Below, one piece after another: positions 42,550 through 50,791 of a stretch of DNA of 64,000 nucleotides. Position numbers and translations under genes: made by a program. The notes under the pieces are model-generated. The model searched no databases. It saw only the letters and a program-made list of their open reading frames with translations, and was not told the origin of the DNA. The first letter of the stretch is position 1; each line of letters starts with the position of its first letter. Source of the DNA: DASQPR01 sp963797675 (GTDB taxonomy: Bacteria > Actinomycetota > Actinomycetes > Mycobacteriales > Micromonosporaceae); contig CAWCQQ010000007.1 of assembly GCA_963797675.1 (NCBI GenBank), forward strand, positions 62,001-126,000. The letters run 5' to 3'.

Positions 42550-42879
42550 GTGATCTTCAAGGCGGTATCGGACGGGCGACCATACCCGGAACACGGGATG
42601 ACACTCAAGGAGTGGTCGCAGATCCCGCCACGGCCGATCCGGCTGGATCAGATGGTGACCACCAAACGCGAACTCGCGCTGGACCGTCTGCTGGCCGAAG
42701 ACTCGACGTTCTACGGTGATCTCTTCCCGCACGTCGTGCAGTGGAACGGCGTCATGTACCTCGAAGACGGCCTGCACCGCGCGCTCCGGGCAGCGTTGCA
42801 GCAGCGCAACACGATTCACGCCCGCGTGCTCGGCCTTCCCCGAGCCGAGACGGTCAGCGCTACCGCTACCGTGGAGTAA
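42550..42879 (+). CDS. Conserved hypothetical protein (ParB-like N-terminal pattern)
   Basis: A 109-residue protein resembling a family I remember from streptomycetes: G-R-P-Y-P-E-H-G near the start, P-P-R-P-I-R-L-D-Q-M-V-T-T-K-R-E-L, L-L-A-E-D-S-T-F-Y-G-D-L-F-P-H-V-V and E-D-G-L-H-R-A-L-R-A-A-L. The last motif looks like the D-G-x-H-R of ParB/sulfiredoxin-like folds. GTG 42550 follows a G-A-G-G-G-G-A site; the frame is open 16 codons further up. Its stop overlaps the next start (T-A-A-T-G). Function unknown. Confidence 0.72.
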   Translation: MIFKAVSDGRPYPEHGMTLKEWSQIPPRPIRLDQMVTTKRELALDRLLAEDSTFYGDLFPHVVQWNGVMYLEDGLHRALRAALQQRNTIHARVLGLPRAETVSATATVE

Positions 42880-44045
42880 TGACTCGCGCACCCCTCGATC
42901 TGATCGGCGTCGACCTGCTGCACAGCCCGGAGGAACTGCAGATCAGGTCCGTCGTCCGCAAGCTGGTCGCAGACCAGGTCAAACCCAACATCATGCAGTG
43001 GTACGAGGACGGCTACGTACCCGCGCGTGATCTTGCCAAGTCGTTCGGCGCGATCGGCCTGCTCGGCATGCACCTTTCCGGGTACGGATGCGCCGGCTCG
43101 ACCGCGGTGCAGTACGGTCTCGCGTGCCTCGAGCTGGAAGCCGGCGACTCCGGCCTGCGCTCGCTGGTCAGCGTCCAGGGATCCCTCGCCATGTACGCGA
43201 TCTGGAAATTCGGATCCGAGGCGCAGAAGACCGAGTGGCTGCCGCGAATGGCGACCGGCGACGCGATCGGCTGCTTCGGCCTGACCGAGCCCGATCATGG
43301 CTCGGATCCCGGCTCGATGACGACGCGCGCCCGCCGGGACGGCGATGACTGGATCCTGACCGGCGGCAAGATGTGGATCACGAACGCGCCGATCGCCGAC
43401 GTCGCCGTGGTCTGGGCACAGACCGATGCCGGGATCGGTGGCTTCGTCGTACCGATGGATCTTCCCGGGATTTCGGTTCGCGAAGTGACCCACAAGATGT
43501 CACTGCGCGCCTCGATGACCGGCGAGATCACGCTCGATGACGTACGCCTGCCCGGCTCGGCGGCGTTGCCCGAAGCACGCGGGTTGCGCGGGCCGCTGTC
43601 GTGCCTCAACGAGGCGCGGTTCGGCATCGTGTGGGGCGCGCTCGGTGCGGCCCGTGACTGCCTGGAGGCCGCGATCGCGTACGCGACGACACGCGAGCAG
43701 TTCGGCAAGCCGATCGGTGGCTTCCAGCTGACCCAGGCCAAATTGGCAGACATGGCCGTCGAACTGCAGAAGGGCTATCTGCTCGCGCTGCACCTCGGCC
43801 GATCGCGCGACGCCGGTACGCTCACGCCGGATCAGGTCAGCATCGGAAAGCTCAACAACGTGCGGGAAGCCATCAAAATTGCTCGTCAGTGCCGGACGAT
43901 TCTGGGCGCGAACGGAATCAGCGGTGAATATCCGGTGATGCGGCACGCGAACAATCTGGAGAGTGTCCTGACATATGAGGGCACATCAGAGGTGCACCAG
44001 TTGGTCATCGGGCAGCAGTTGACCGGCATCAATGCGTTCTCGTAG
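42879..44045 (+). CDS. Acyl-CoA dehydrogenase, glutaryl-CoA dehydrogenase-like
   Basis: A 388-residue flavoenzyme. The FAD-binding block F-G-L-T-E-P-D-H-G-S-D-P, the substrate loop W-I-T-N-A-P-I-A-D, N-E-A-R-F-G-I-V-W-G-A and the catalytic Glu in Y-E-G-T-S-E-V-H-Q-L-V-I-G are all intact. The N-E-A-R-F-G-I-V-W-G sequence is the hallmark of glutaryl-CoA dehydrogenases, which oxidise and decarboxylate glutaryl-CoA to crotonyl-CoA in lysine and tryptophan breakdown. ATG 42879 overlaps the preceding stop. No other lysine-degradation gene is near, so the substrate remains provisional. Confidence 0.9.
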   Translation: MTRAPLDLIGVDLLHSPEELQIRSVVRKLVADQVKPNIMQWYEDGYVPARDLAKSFGAIGLLGMHLSGYGCAGSTAVQYGLACLELEAGDSGLRSLVSVQGSLAMYAIWKFGSEAQKTEWLPRMATGDAIGCFGLTEPDHGSDPGSMTTRARRDGDDWILTGGKMWITNAPIADVAVVWAQTDAGIGGFVVPMDLPGISVREVTHKMSLRASMTGEITLDDVRLPGSAALPEARGLRGPLSCLNEARFGIVWGALGAARDCLEAAIAYATTREQFGKPIGGFQLTQAKLADMAVELQKGYLLALHLGRSRDAGTLTPDQVSIGKLNNVREAIKIARQCRTILGANGISGEYPVMRHANNLESVLTYEGTSEVHQLVIGQQLTGINAFS

Positions 44046-44080
44046 TGCCGATGTCATAGGTAACCGATAACGTTGCTCAT

Positions 44081-44854
44081 ATGTCGAACGACCTGCCCCC
44101 GACGTCTCCACTAAGCAACGTGCCGTCGCCCGAGAACGAGTCGGGAACCGGCTGGCCGGAGGAGTCCGCGCCGAAGAAGAAGCGCCCCGGCTTCGTCTCC
44201 CGACGGATCTCGCGATGGACCGGCCGCGCGTTCTGGCTGGCGTCGATCGTCGGCGTCATCATCGTGCTCGTGCTTGCGACCACACTGTTCGGCAAGTGGC
44301 CGAACATCGGCAACCCGTTCAAGACACAGACCACCGACCGCAGCGGGCCGGTGCTGCTGGTGTCGATCCAGGATCTGGCCCGATTCGAGGCGGCCAGCGG
44401 CAATTTCCAGGTGATCGTCGATATCCAGCAAGATCATAGGTTCATTCCGGACATCCTCTTGAGCGACCGATCGCTGTTCGTCGCGAACGGCTCGGTGGAT
44501 GCCTTCGTCGACTTCAGCAACGTCGGTCCGACCGACGTGATCGCGTCGGCGGACCGCAAGACCGTCACGATCAACCTGCCGGCGCCGCAGCTCGGCCCGG
44601 CCGCGATCGACAACAGCCGCAGCTACGTCTACGCCGAGCAGACCGGCATCATCAACAAAGTCGGCACCCTGCTCGGCAACGATGTGAACAAGTCGCAGGA
44701 GCTGTATCTCTATGCGGAGCAGAAGATCTCGGCAGCGGCCGTCGACAGCCAGCTGACCGCGCGCGCCGCGACGAACACGAGGGCGATGCTCCAGGAACTC
44801 CTGCGTTCGCTGGGCTTCACCACCATCACGATCAACTTCGCGCCGGCTGGCTAA
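44081..44854 (+). CDS. DUF4230 membrane-anchored protein
   Basis: A 257-residue protein with a Pro/Ser-rich cytoplasmic N-terminus of about 45 residues, one transmembrane helix (W-L-A-S-I-V-G-V-I-I-V-L-V-L-A-T-T-L-F) and an external DUF4230 domain with V-D-A-F-V-D-F-S, T-V-T-I-N-L-P-A-P and R-A-M-L-Q-E-L-L-R-S-L-G-F. The function of DUF4230 is unknown. It ends just before a gene desert, and a family A palindrome begins eight bases after its stop. Confidence 0.85.
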   Translation: MSNDLPPTSPLSNVPSPENESGTGWPEESAPKKKRPGFVSRRISRWTGRAFWLASIVGVIIVLVLATTLFGKWPNIGNPFKTQTTDRSGPVLLVSIQDLARFEAASGNFQVIVDIQQDHRFIPDILLSDRSLFVANGSVDAFVDFSNVGPTDVIASADRKTVTINLPAPQLGPAAIDNSRSYVYAEQTGIINKVGTLLGNDVNKSQELYLYAEQKISAAAVDSQLTARAATNTRAMLQELLRSLGFTTITINFAPAG

Positions 44855-44862
44855 CCCTGCCC

Positions 44863-44946
44863 AAAGACCTTGAAGGAAGAGTGCTGCTAGGGGGCACTTT
44901 TCCTTCAAGGTCTTTTCGGTTATCCACATGTGACGCCTATCCACAG
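44863..44946. repeat. Family A palindrome, copy 2
   Basis: Arms 44863-44884 and 44894-44915 match at 21 of 22 positions (A-A-A-G-A-C-C-T-T-G-A-A-G-G-A core). The right side continues into T-T-A-T-C-C-A-C-A at 44920-44928 and a second near-box C-T-A-T-C-C-A-C-A at 44938-44946. The left DnaA-box cap is missing where the element meets the DUF4230 gene. Confidence 0.85.
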
Positions 44947-45204
44947 CGCTGCCGCCGAGCCGGCGACACCGGCGGAACGTCGTTGGCGGCCGCACTCAGG
45001 CATGCTCCGGATATTCCACGACGACAGTTCGGGTGTGAACCGCCAGCGCACAACATCTGGTCGCTCTCGGATGCGAGTTGCCGCTTGATCCGCATCGGGC
45101 ACGGAGATCCACCGTCGATTGCTGGCCGCGTCGGTGTCGTGGAGTTCCCATCTCTTTCACGCGGAATGCCAGGGTTGTGGCGCTTGTCGATCACCGAGCT
45201 GCCA

Positions 45205-45219
45205 TGATCGTGAAGAGTT
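45205..45219. repeat. Family B motif, copy 2 (single arm)
   Basis: T-G-A-T-C-G-T-G-A-A-G-A-G-T-T is identical to the left arm at 3921. A degenerate complementary arm may lie near 45240-45255. It looks like a decayed copy. Confidence 0.6.
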
Positions 45220-45328
45220 CGACGGGATCGCCGGTCCAAGCTTTCCATGATCTTTCGGCGAGGTTCACGTTTCCGCAGCTCCCTGCGGTCGTCACGCCAC
45301 GTTCGGCGGCGGGCTCAGGGACTGCCCG

Positions 45329-45378
45329 ATGATCCTGTAGCGAAAGGGCGTATAGCGCCGTTATCGCTACAGGATCAT
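45329..45378. repeat. Perfect 15-bp inverted repeat (family C)
   Basis: Arms 45329-45343 and 45364-45378 (A-T-G-A-T-C-C-T-G-T-A-G-C-G-A) are exact complements with a 20-base loop that is itself partly self-complementary. No gene end is near, so a terminator role is unlikely. Confidence 0.8.
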
Positions 45379-45454
45379 GCGAGTGCCGCCCGGTCGGCAT
45401 CCTGGCCTCGACGAGAAGTCGCCAGGTCGCGGCATTGCCCTGCTCGCGACACCG

Positions 45455-45502
45455 TGATCGTGAAGACTTAACGGGTCGGTGGCACCTAGGGCTTCACGAT
45501 CA
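45455..45502. repeat. Family B palindrome, copy 3
   Basis: Arms T-G-A-T-C-G-T-G-A-A-G at 45455-45465 and the exact complement at 45492-45502, loop 26 bases. It shares the outer arm with 3921 and 45205. Confidence 0.75.
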
Positions 45503-45533
45503 TGGCGGGTAGCCGCTGTGGATATCGTGCCGA

Positions 45534-45598
45534 TGTGGATAACCGGAAAGACCTTGACGGCAAAGTGTCCTATATGGGCACTTATCTTTCAAGATCAT
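45534..45598. repeat. Family A element, copy 3
   Basis: Starts with T-G-T-G-G-A-T-A-A at 45534-45542 (DnaA-box consensus on the minus strand), then C-C-G-G-A-A-A-G-A-C-C-T-T-G-A-C-G-G and a diverged complementary arm ending near 45598. The right DnaA-box cap is missing. Together with copies 1 and 2 it defines the family. Confidence 0.8.
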
Positions 45599-45720
45599 CA
45601 GTAGGTGAGCTGGGTGGGCGGGCGGCAGACTCGTCGGTCGGGGGATTCACGGTGCCGGGATAGGCTGGCGGTGACGCGCGTTCACAACGGTGTGAGCTGC
45701 GAATTCTGGGAGTTGCCGGC

Positions 45721-47079
45721 GTGATCAGTACCTTCGACCTATTCAAGATCGGCATCGGGCCGTCGAGTTCGCACACGGTCGGACCGATGCGGGCGGCGCA
45801 CACCTTCGTGGCCGCGCTCAAGGCCGATGCGCTGCTCGCCGATGTTGCGAAGATCTCGGCCGAGCTGTTCGGCTCGCTCGGCGCCACCGGTCATGGGCAC
45901 GGTTCGGACAAGGCCGTCCTGCTGGGGCTCTCGGGCGAGGATCCGGAGACCGTCGACGTCGACACGATCGCCGAACGAGTGGCGGTCATGAAGGACAGCG
46001 GGCGGCTGGCCGTACTCGGATCTCATGACGTTGAATTTGATCTTGTTTTGCATCGCCGGCGGTCGTTGCCGTTCCATCCCAACGGGATGATGTTCACCGC
46101 GTTCGACGCGGCCGGGCGGCAGGTCCGGCAGCGTACGTTCTACTCGGTCGGCGGCGGATTCGTGGTGGACGAGACCGCTACCGGCGCGGATCGCATCAAA
46201 CTCGACGAGACGCCGGTGGCATATCCGTTCCGCAGCAGCGTGGAACTGCTCGCCATCGCGCAGAGCACCGGCCAGCCGATCTCGTCGATCATGCTGGCGA
46301 ATGAACTCGCCTGGCGGTCCGAGGCCGAGGTCAACGCCGGGCTCGCCCACATCTGGCAGGTCATGCAGGACTGCGTCGAAAAAGGCTGCGCGACCGGGGG
46401 CGTGCTGCCCGGCGGCCTGAAGGTACGCCGTCGCGCCGCCGAACTCCGCCGGACGCTGGAGTCGGAGCATTTCGGTACGGATCCCCTGAAAGTGATGGAC
46501 TGGGTGACGCTCTTCGCGCTCGCCGTGAACGAGGAGAACGCCAACGGTGGTCGCGTGGTAACCGCGCCGACCAACGGTGCGGCCGGCATCATCCCCGCGG
46601 TGCTGCTGTACTACGTGCGGTTCGTGCCGGGCGCGTCGCTGGACGGCGTGATTCGGTTCCTGCTGACCGCGGCCGCGATCGGCGTGCTGTTCAAGGAGAA
46701 CGCGTCGATCTCCGGTGCCGAGGTCGGCTGTCAGGGCGAGGTTGGTTCGGCGTGCTCGATGGCGGCGGCCGGACTGACCGAGGTGCTCGGCGGCACGCCG
46801 CGGCAGGTGGAGAACGCGGCGGAGATCGCGATGGAGCACAACCTCGGCCTGACCTGCGATCCGGTCGGCGGGCTGGTGCAGATCCCGTGCATCGAGCGCA
46901 ACGCGGTCGCGTCGATCAAAGCGATCACCGCCGCCCGGCTGGCGATGCGCGGGGACGGCGACCACTACGTCTCGCTGGACAAGGTCATCAAGACCATGCG
47001 CGAGACCGGTGCGGATATGAAGATCAAATATAAGGAGACCTCGCGCGGCGGACTCGCCGTCAACGTCATCGAGTGCTGA
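45721..47079 (+). CDS. sdaA: L-serine ammonia-lyase (iron-sulfur)
   Basis: A 452-residue one-chain serine deaminase that converts L-serine to pyruvate and ammonia. The start S-T-F-D-L-F-K-I-G-I-G-P-S-S-S-H-T-V-G-P-M is the family signature. The cluster-binding cysteines are in A-E-V-G-C-Q-G-E-V-G-S-A-C-S and L-T-C-D-P-V-G-G-L-V-Q-I-P-C-I-E-R-N-A-V; T-N-G-A-A-G-I-I-P is also intact. GTG 45721 is preceded by G-G-G-A-G. It is monocistronic and lies directly after the repeat-rich desert. Confidence 0.95.
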   Translation: MISTFDLFKIGIGPSSSHTVGPMRAAHTFVAALKADALLADVAKISAELFGSLGATGHGHGSDKAVLLGLSGEDPETVDVDTIAERVAVMKDSGRLAVLGSHDVEFDLVLHRRRSLPFHPNGMMFTAFDAAGRQVRQRTFYSVGGGFVVDETATGADRIKLDETPVAYPFRSSVELLAIAQSTGQPISSIMLANELAWRSEAEVNAGLAHIWQVMQDCVEKGCATGGVLPGGLKVRRRAAELRRTLESEHFGTDPLKVMDWVTLFALAVNEENANGGRVVTAPTNGAAGIIPAVLLYYVRFVPGASLDGVIRFLLTAAAIGVLFKENASISGAEVGCQGEVGSACSMAAAGLTEVLGGTPRQVENAAEIAMEHNLGLTCDPVGGLVQIPCIERNAVASIKAITAARLAMRGDGDHYVSLDKVIKTMRETGADMKIKYKETSRGGLAVNVIEC

Positions 47080-47146
47080 GGTCGTTGACTTGGGCGATAA
47101 ATACCGATTTGATCGCGTCTAAACCCATTGTCATTGCGGGAGAGAC

Positions 47147-47693
47147 GTGCGATTTCATCACCGCCCGGTCGTGGCCGTCCTCGCCTTCGGCGCGCTCTGC
47201 GCCGGGTCGGCTGCGTACGCCGGGACGGCAGGCGCACCGCAATCGCGCGTCAGCCTCCCCGGAACGGTGCCCGCGTGGGCCCAGGCAGCCGATCTGACCG
47301 GTACGCCCGCGCCGGGCACCCGGGTCACTATCAACGTCGGGCTCGCCTTGCGATCCGCCGCCGCGGCTGCGGCGCTGGCGCTCGACGTGTCCGACCCGAC
47401 GTCGAAGAATTACGGCCACTACTTGACGCCGTCGCAGTTCAACGCCCGTTACGCACCGGCCGCGGCGACAGTCGCGAGCGTCCGGAACTTCCTGACCGCA
47501 TCCGGCCTCGCGGTCGACGAGCGCGTTCCACGACGTCTCGCCCCGGCGTACGCCGGTCGCGGTGGCCTCACCGACCGGTGGTTCGCTGACCACGTTCGAT
47601 CTCGACTCGTCGCTCCGGACGTCGTTCGGCTATGACGATGTCACCGGTCGTGGTACGCCGAACGGTGCGGCACTGCTGTCCGCCGAGCACTAG
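47147..47693 (+). pseudogene. Collapsed S53 (sedolisin-type) peptidase: propeptide joined to C-terminal end
   Basis: The N-terminal part has a signal peptide (V-V-A-V-L-A-F-G-A-L-C-A-G-S-A-A-Y-A) and a pro-kumamolisin domain: T-R-V-T-I-N-V-G-L-A-L-R, D-P-T-S-K-N-Y-G-H-Y-L-T-P-S-Q-F and V-R-N-F-L-T-A-S-G-L. After about residue 125 the frame changes and what follows is the end of such a peptidase: L-T-T-F-D-L-D-S-S-L-R-T-S-F-G-Y-D-D-V-T-G-R-G-T-P-N, then a stop at 47691. The catalytic domain of about 300 residues, with its Ser-Glu-Asp residues, is missing. A large internal deletion explains this; it is a true remnant, unlike the single-base disruptions elsewhere. Confidence 0.7.
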
Positions 47694-47791
47694 CACTTTG
47701 GCGTTGCGGCTGGTCAGCGATGCATGCTGGCCAGCCGCTTCGGCGTCTTTGGGGGCTGCTGCCGGTCGACATAGGTAGGTAGCATCGCCGC

Positions 47792-48868
47792 GTGGTTACG
47801 AGCATGAAAACAACGGGTGGCGTACAGATAGCCGCGACGTCAGAGCTACCTGACGAGGCGCCGATATCGCGGACGCACGCGGTGATCCGAGCCGTCACGA
47901 GCCGGGTACGGCCGGAAGAGTGCCTCTTCGGCGTGTTCGCCACGGCGTTGCTCGTCCTCGTCATCGTGACCGGCCAATTTGCCGTTGTGGACAGCCGCCT
48001 CCTGAAAGGCCTCCGGTTTGTCGCGATCGTCGTCGGCGTCACGCTCGTGATCCTGGTTCGTGGCTACCTTCGGGCGGACCGGGCGTGGACGCACCGCGAG
48101 CGGCTTCATGAAGGCGCCCGGCTGGCCTTGATCACAATGCGCGAGTTCGCGCCGCTCTTCCTCTGCCTCGCGTTCTACGAGGCGCTGCACGACCTGACGC
48201 CGGTTCTGCGCCCGCAGACTTATGATCACTTCCTGGTCGCGACGGATCACTTCGTGCTGCACGTCAACGTCGGGATGTGGCTCGACACGCACATCGGCTC
48301 GGTCACCATGACGCGCATCATGACGGACTGTTACGTGAGCTATGCGTTTGCGTCGCCGATCTATGCCGGCCTGCAATATGTGCGCGGCCGCTACCGGGAG
48401 TTCCACGACTTCGCGCTTGCGATCACCATCACGGCGCTGTTGGGGTTCATCGGATATCTGGCGTTTCCGGCCGTCGGCCCCTACGTCTACCAGCACGACA
48501 TCTATACGCATCCGCTGGTCGGCTGGGGTCACGGCGGCATTCTCGACATCATCTCGCGGATGAAGGGCCAGGCGCGCGATGCATTCCCGAGCCTGCACAC
48601 GGCGATGACGACGGTCGTCCTCGGCATGATGTGGCGCGACGCCCGCCGACTGTTCTGGACCTATCTGCCGATCGCGCTCGGCCTCTACCTCTCCACGATG
48701 TACCTCCGCGTGCACTACGCCACGGACGTGGCCGCCGGGTTCGTGGTCGGCGGCGTCGCGCTGTTCGTCGCCCCGAGGATCAACCGATGGTGGTACGCGC
48801 ACCGGGCCGCCCATGTGGCGGACCGAATTCTCGGGGTACCGAAGCAGCAGGCCGCTTCCGTACTCTGA
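47792..48868 (+). CDS. PAP2-superfamily membrane enzyme (inositolphosphotransferase-like)
   Basis: A 358-residue membrane protein with about six helices. The phosphatase/transferase signature residues are F-P-S-L-H-T-A (motif C2) near residue 270 and Y-L-R-V-H-Y-A-T-D-V-A-A-G (motif C3) near 310, the PAP2_3 layout of Aur1/Ipt1-type enzymes that move phosphoryl-alcohol head groups. The active site faces outward in known members. GTG 47792 or ATG 47804 could be the start; neither has a strong ribosome site. The natural substrate, perhaps a phosphoinositide, is inferred from the family only. Confidence 0.85.
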   Translation: MVTSMKTTGGVQIAATSELPDEAPISRTHAVIRAVTSRVRPEECLFGVFATALLVLVIVTGQFAVVDSRLLKGLRFVAIVVGVTLVILVRGYLRADRAWTHRERLHEGARLALITMREFAPLFLCLAFYEALHDLTPVLRPQTYDHFLVATDHFVLHVNVGMWLDTHIGSVTMTRIMTDCYVSYAFASPIYAGLQYVRGRYREFHDFALAITITALLGFIGYLAFPAVGPYVYQHDIYTHPLVGWGHGGILDIISRMKGQARDAFPSLHTAMTTVVLGMMWRDARRLFWTYLPIALGLYLSTMYLRVHYATDVAAGFVVGGVALFVAPRINRWWYAHRAAHVADRILGVPKQQAASVL

Positions 48869-48874
48869 CTGTTC

Positions 48875-49804
48875 GTGGCTACGACGGAACTCCGGGAATT
48901 CGACCTCGACCGTGACGCCGGCACGCTCGCCGCACTGCTGACGGCCAGCGGAAAAGACCCGATCAGCAGCGCAGACGTCCGGGAGATGATGCGGCGGGAC
49001 GGCAGCCTGGACCACTTCCGGGCGGTGATCGCCGTCGATGGCACCGCCTACGCGCGGACGTTCCGCCAGCCGTGGTTCACCGATGGCCTGTACGGCACCG
49101 GCGTCACCGTCCACCCGGACGTCCGGAGACACGGCATCGGCAGCGGTCTGCTCGAGACGATCACCGAGATCGGCCGGTCGATGGGCGCGACCAGCCAGGT
49201 CAGCTCCGTCCGGGACGGCCGCCCGGACAGCCTTGCATTCGCGCTGCGGCGCGGATTCACCGTCGACCGGCACGTGGCGAAGTCGACGCTGGATCCGGCG
49301 TCCGTCGACCCGGGCCTCGCCGTCCCGCCGCCGGCCGGCATCACGATCACGACGCTGGTCGCGCTCGGCGACACCGATGCCAACCGCCGCCGGTTGTGGG
49401 AGATTACCGAGCGGACCGCCGCGGACATCCCCGGCGATCGCCGGAAACCGCGTACGTACGAGGAGTTCACCCGGCAGATGCTCGAGGTGTCCTGGTTCCG
49501 GGCGGCCGGGCAGTTCATCGCGCTGGACGGCGACGTGTGGGCCGGCGTTGCCGCCGTGGGCTACACCGAGTCACGGAACCTGCTCTACCACAACATGACC
49601 GGCGTCGATCGGGCGTACCGCGGTCGGGGCATCGCGTCCGCGCTGAAGTGGGCGACGATCGCGTACGCGATCTCGACCGGCGCATCTGCACTGGAGACGC
49701 ACAACGACTCGTCGAACGCGCCGATGCTCGCGATCAACCGTGCCTTCGGATACCGGGCCGAACCGGGATACTCCGACCTCTCCCGCGTGTTGCCGGCCGA
49801 TTGA
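48875..49804 (+). CDS. Two-domain GNAT acetyltransferase (copy 1 of tandem pair)
   Basis: A 309-residue protein of two GNAT domains. The N-terminal one carries T-V-H-P-D-V-R-R-H-G-I-G-S-G-L-L and the C-terminal one V-D-R-A-Y-R-G-R-G-I-A-S-A-L-K-W. This resembles mycothiol-synthase-like double GNATs in layout but lacks features that would make it mshD. It starts six bases after the PAP2 gene. The next gene is a paralogue. Substrate unknown. Confidence 0.85.
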   Translation: MATTELREFDLDRDAGTLAALLTASGKDPISSADVREMMRRDGSLDHFRAVIAVDGTAYARTFRQPWFTDGLYGTGVTVHPDVRRHGIGSGLLETITEIGRSMGATSQVSSVRDGRPDSLAFALRRGFTVDRHVAKSTLDPASVDPGLAVPPPAGITITTLVALGDTDANRRRLWEITERTAADIPGDRRKPRTYEEFTRQMLEVSWFRAAGQFIALDGDVWAGVAAVGYTESRNLLYHNMTGVDRAYRGRGIASALKWATIAYAISTGASALETHNDSSNAPMLAINRAFGYRAEPGYSDLSRVLPAD

Positions 49805-49852
49805 TGGGCAAATGCGGTTGCCACCGCCGGGCACGGGTCGCAGGATGCGCTT

Positions 49853-50767
49853 ATGCCACCTGGACTTCGCGACTTCGATCTTGACAGAGATGTGGCCACG
49901 CTGGCCGCGCTGCTGAGCGAGGACGGGGAGACCGAGGTATCCGTCGACGATGTGTGCCAGTGGTTCGGCAAGCTGGTCGCTGGGTCGGTGTTCTCCGGCT
50001 TGGTGACGACCGACGGCACGGGTTATGCCGACATCTTCCGGCAGCCGTGGCACTCCCAGGGACAGCTCACGCTGCACCTGCATGTGGCCGGCCCGGATCG
50101 TGGCCGAGGCCTCGGTACCCGTCTCCTGGACGCGATCGCCGAGCGTGCTGTCCCGCTCGGTGGCGCCCGCCTGCGTACGCGGGTCCGCGAGCAGGATGCC
50201 GCCGGCTCGGACTTTGCCAAGCGGCATGGCTTCGAGGTGCGCCACCATCTCTTCGAATCACGGCTCGATCCGGCATCCGTCGATCGGGAACTTCTGCTGC
50301 GGCCGTCGCCCGGAGTCATCGTGGCGTCGCTGGCGGAACTCGGCGACACCGAGGCGCATCGGCACGCGTTCTGGGAACTGTACGAGCGCCTCGCCGCCGA
50401 CATGCCGGGCAGCCGACCGCGCCGCTCGTACGCGGTGTTCGCGACCCAGTTCTTCGAGGCGTCGTGGTTTCGGGCCGAAGCCCAGTTCATCGCGCTGGCC
50501 GGTGACGAGTGGATCGGCGTCGGGGCACTCTCCTACCGCCCGGCGACGAACTCGCTGTATCACCAGCTGACCGGCGTCGCGACCGAGTATCGCGGGCGCC
50601 ATATCGCGTCGGCGATCAAGCGGGCCACGATCGCGTACGCGTTGGAGATCGGTGCCGATTACCTGCAGGCGAACAACGAGGCCACGAACGCGCCGATGCT
50701 CGCGATCAACCGCGCGTACGGCTACCGGCCGCGCCCCGGCTACTTCGACATGAACCGGACGCTCTAG
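49853..50767 (+). CDS. Two-domain GNAT acetyltransferase (copy 2 of tandem pair)
   Basis: A 304-residue paralogue of the preceding gene: both share R-E/D-F-D-L-D-R-D near the start, L-D-P-A-S-V-D in the middle, and A-T-I-A-Y-A and N-A-P-M-L-A-I-N-R-A-F/Y-G-Y-R near the end. The N-terminal motif A reads G-P-D-R-G-R-G-L-G-T-R-L-L-D. Clear amino-acid divergence means the duplication is not recent. ATG 49853 follows C-A-G-G-A. The gene converges on the dioxygenase gene. Confidence 0.85.
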   Translation: MPPGLRDFDLDRDVATLAALLSEDGETEVSVDDVCQWFGKLVAGSVFSGLVTTDGTGYADIFRQPWHSQGQLTLHLHVAGPDRGRGLGTRLLDAIAERAVPLGGARLRTRVREQDAAGSDFAKRHGFEVRHHLFESRLDPASVDRELLLRPSPGVIVASLAELGDTEAHRHAFWELYERLAADMPGSRPRRSYAVFATQFFEASWFRAEAQFIALAGDEWIGVGALSYRPATNSLYHQLTGVATEYRGRHIASAIKRATIAYALEIGADYLQANNEATNAPMLAINRAYGYRPRPGYFDMNRTL

Positions 50768-50791
50768 GCCGGCAACCTAGCCCCCGGGAAC

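Larger units (their letters stand above)
44855..45720. other. 866-bp gene desert packed with palindromic repeats
   Basis: No gene is supported. The region holds two family A elements (44863-44946 and 45534-45598), two family B motifs (45205 and 45455-45502) and a 15-bp perfect palindrome (45329-45378). The last 120 bases are the sdaA leader. The short open frames here have no ribosome site and no similarity to anything I know. Confidence 0.75.
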
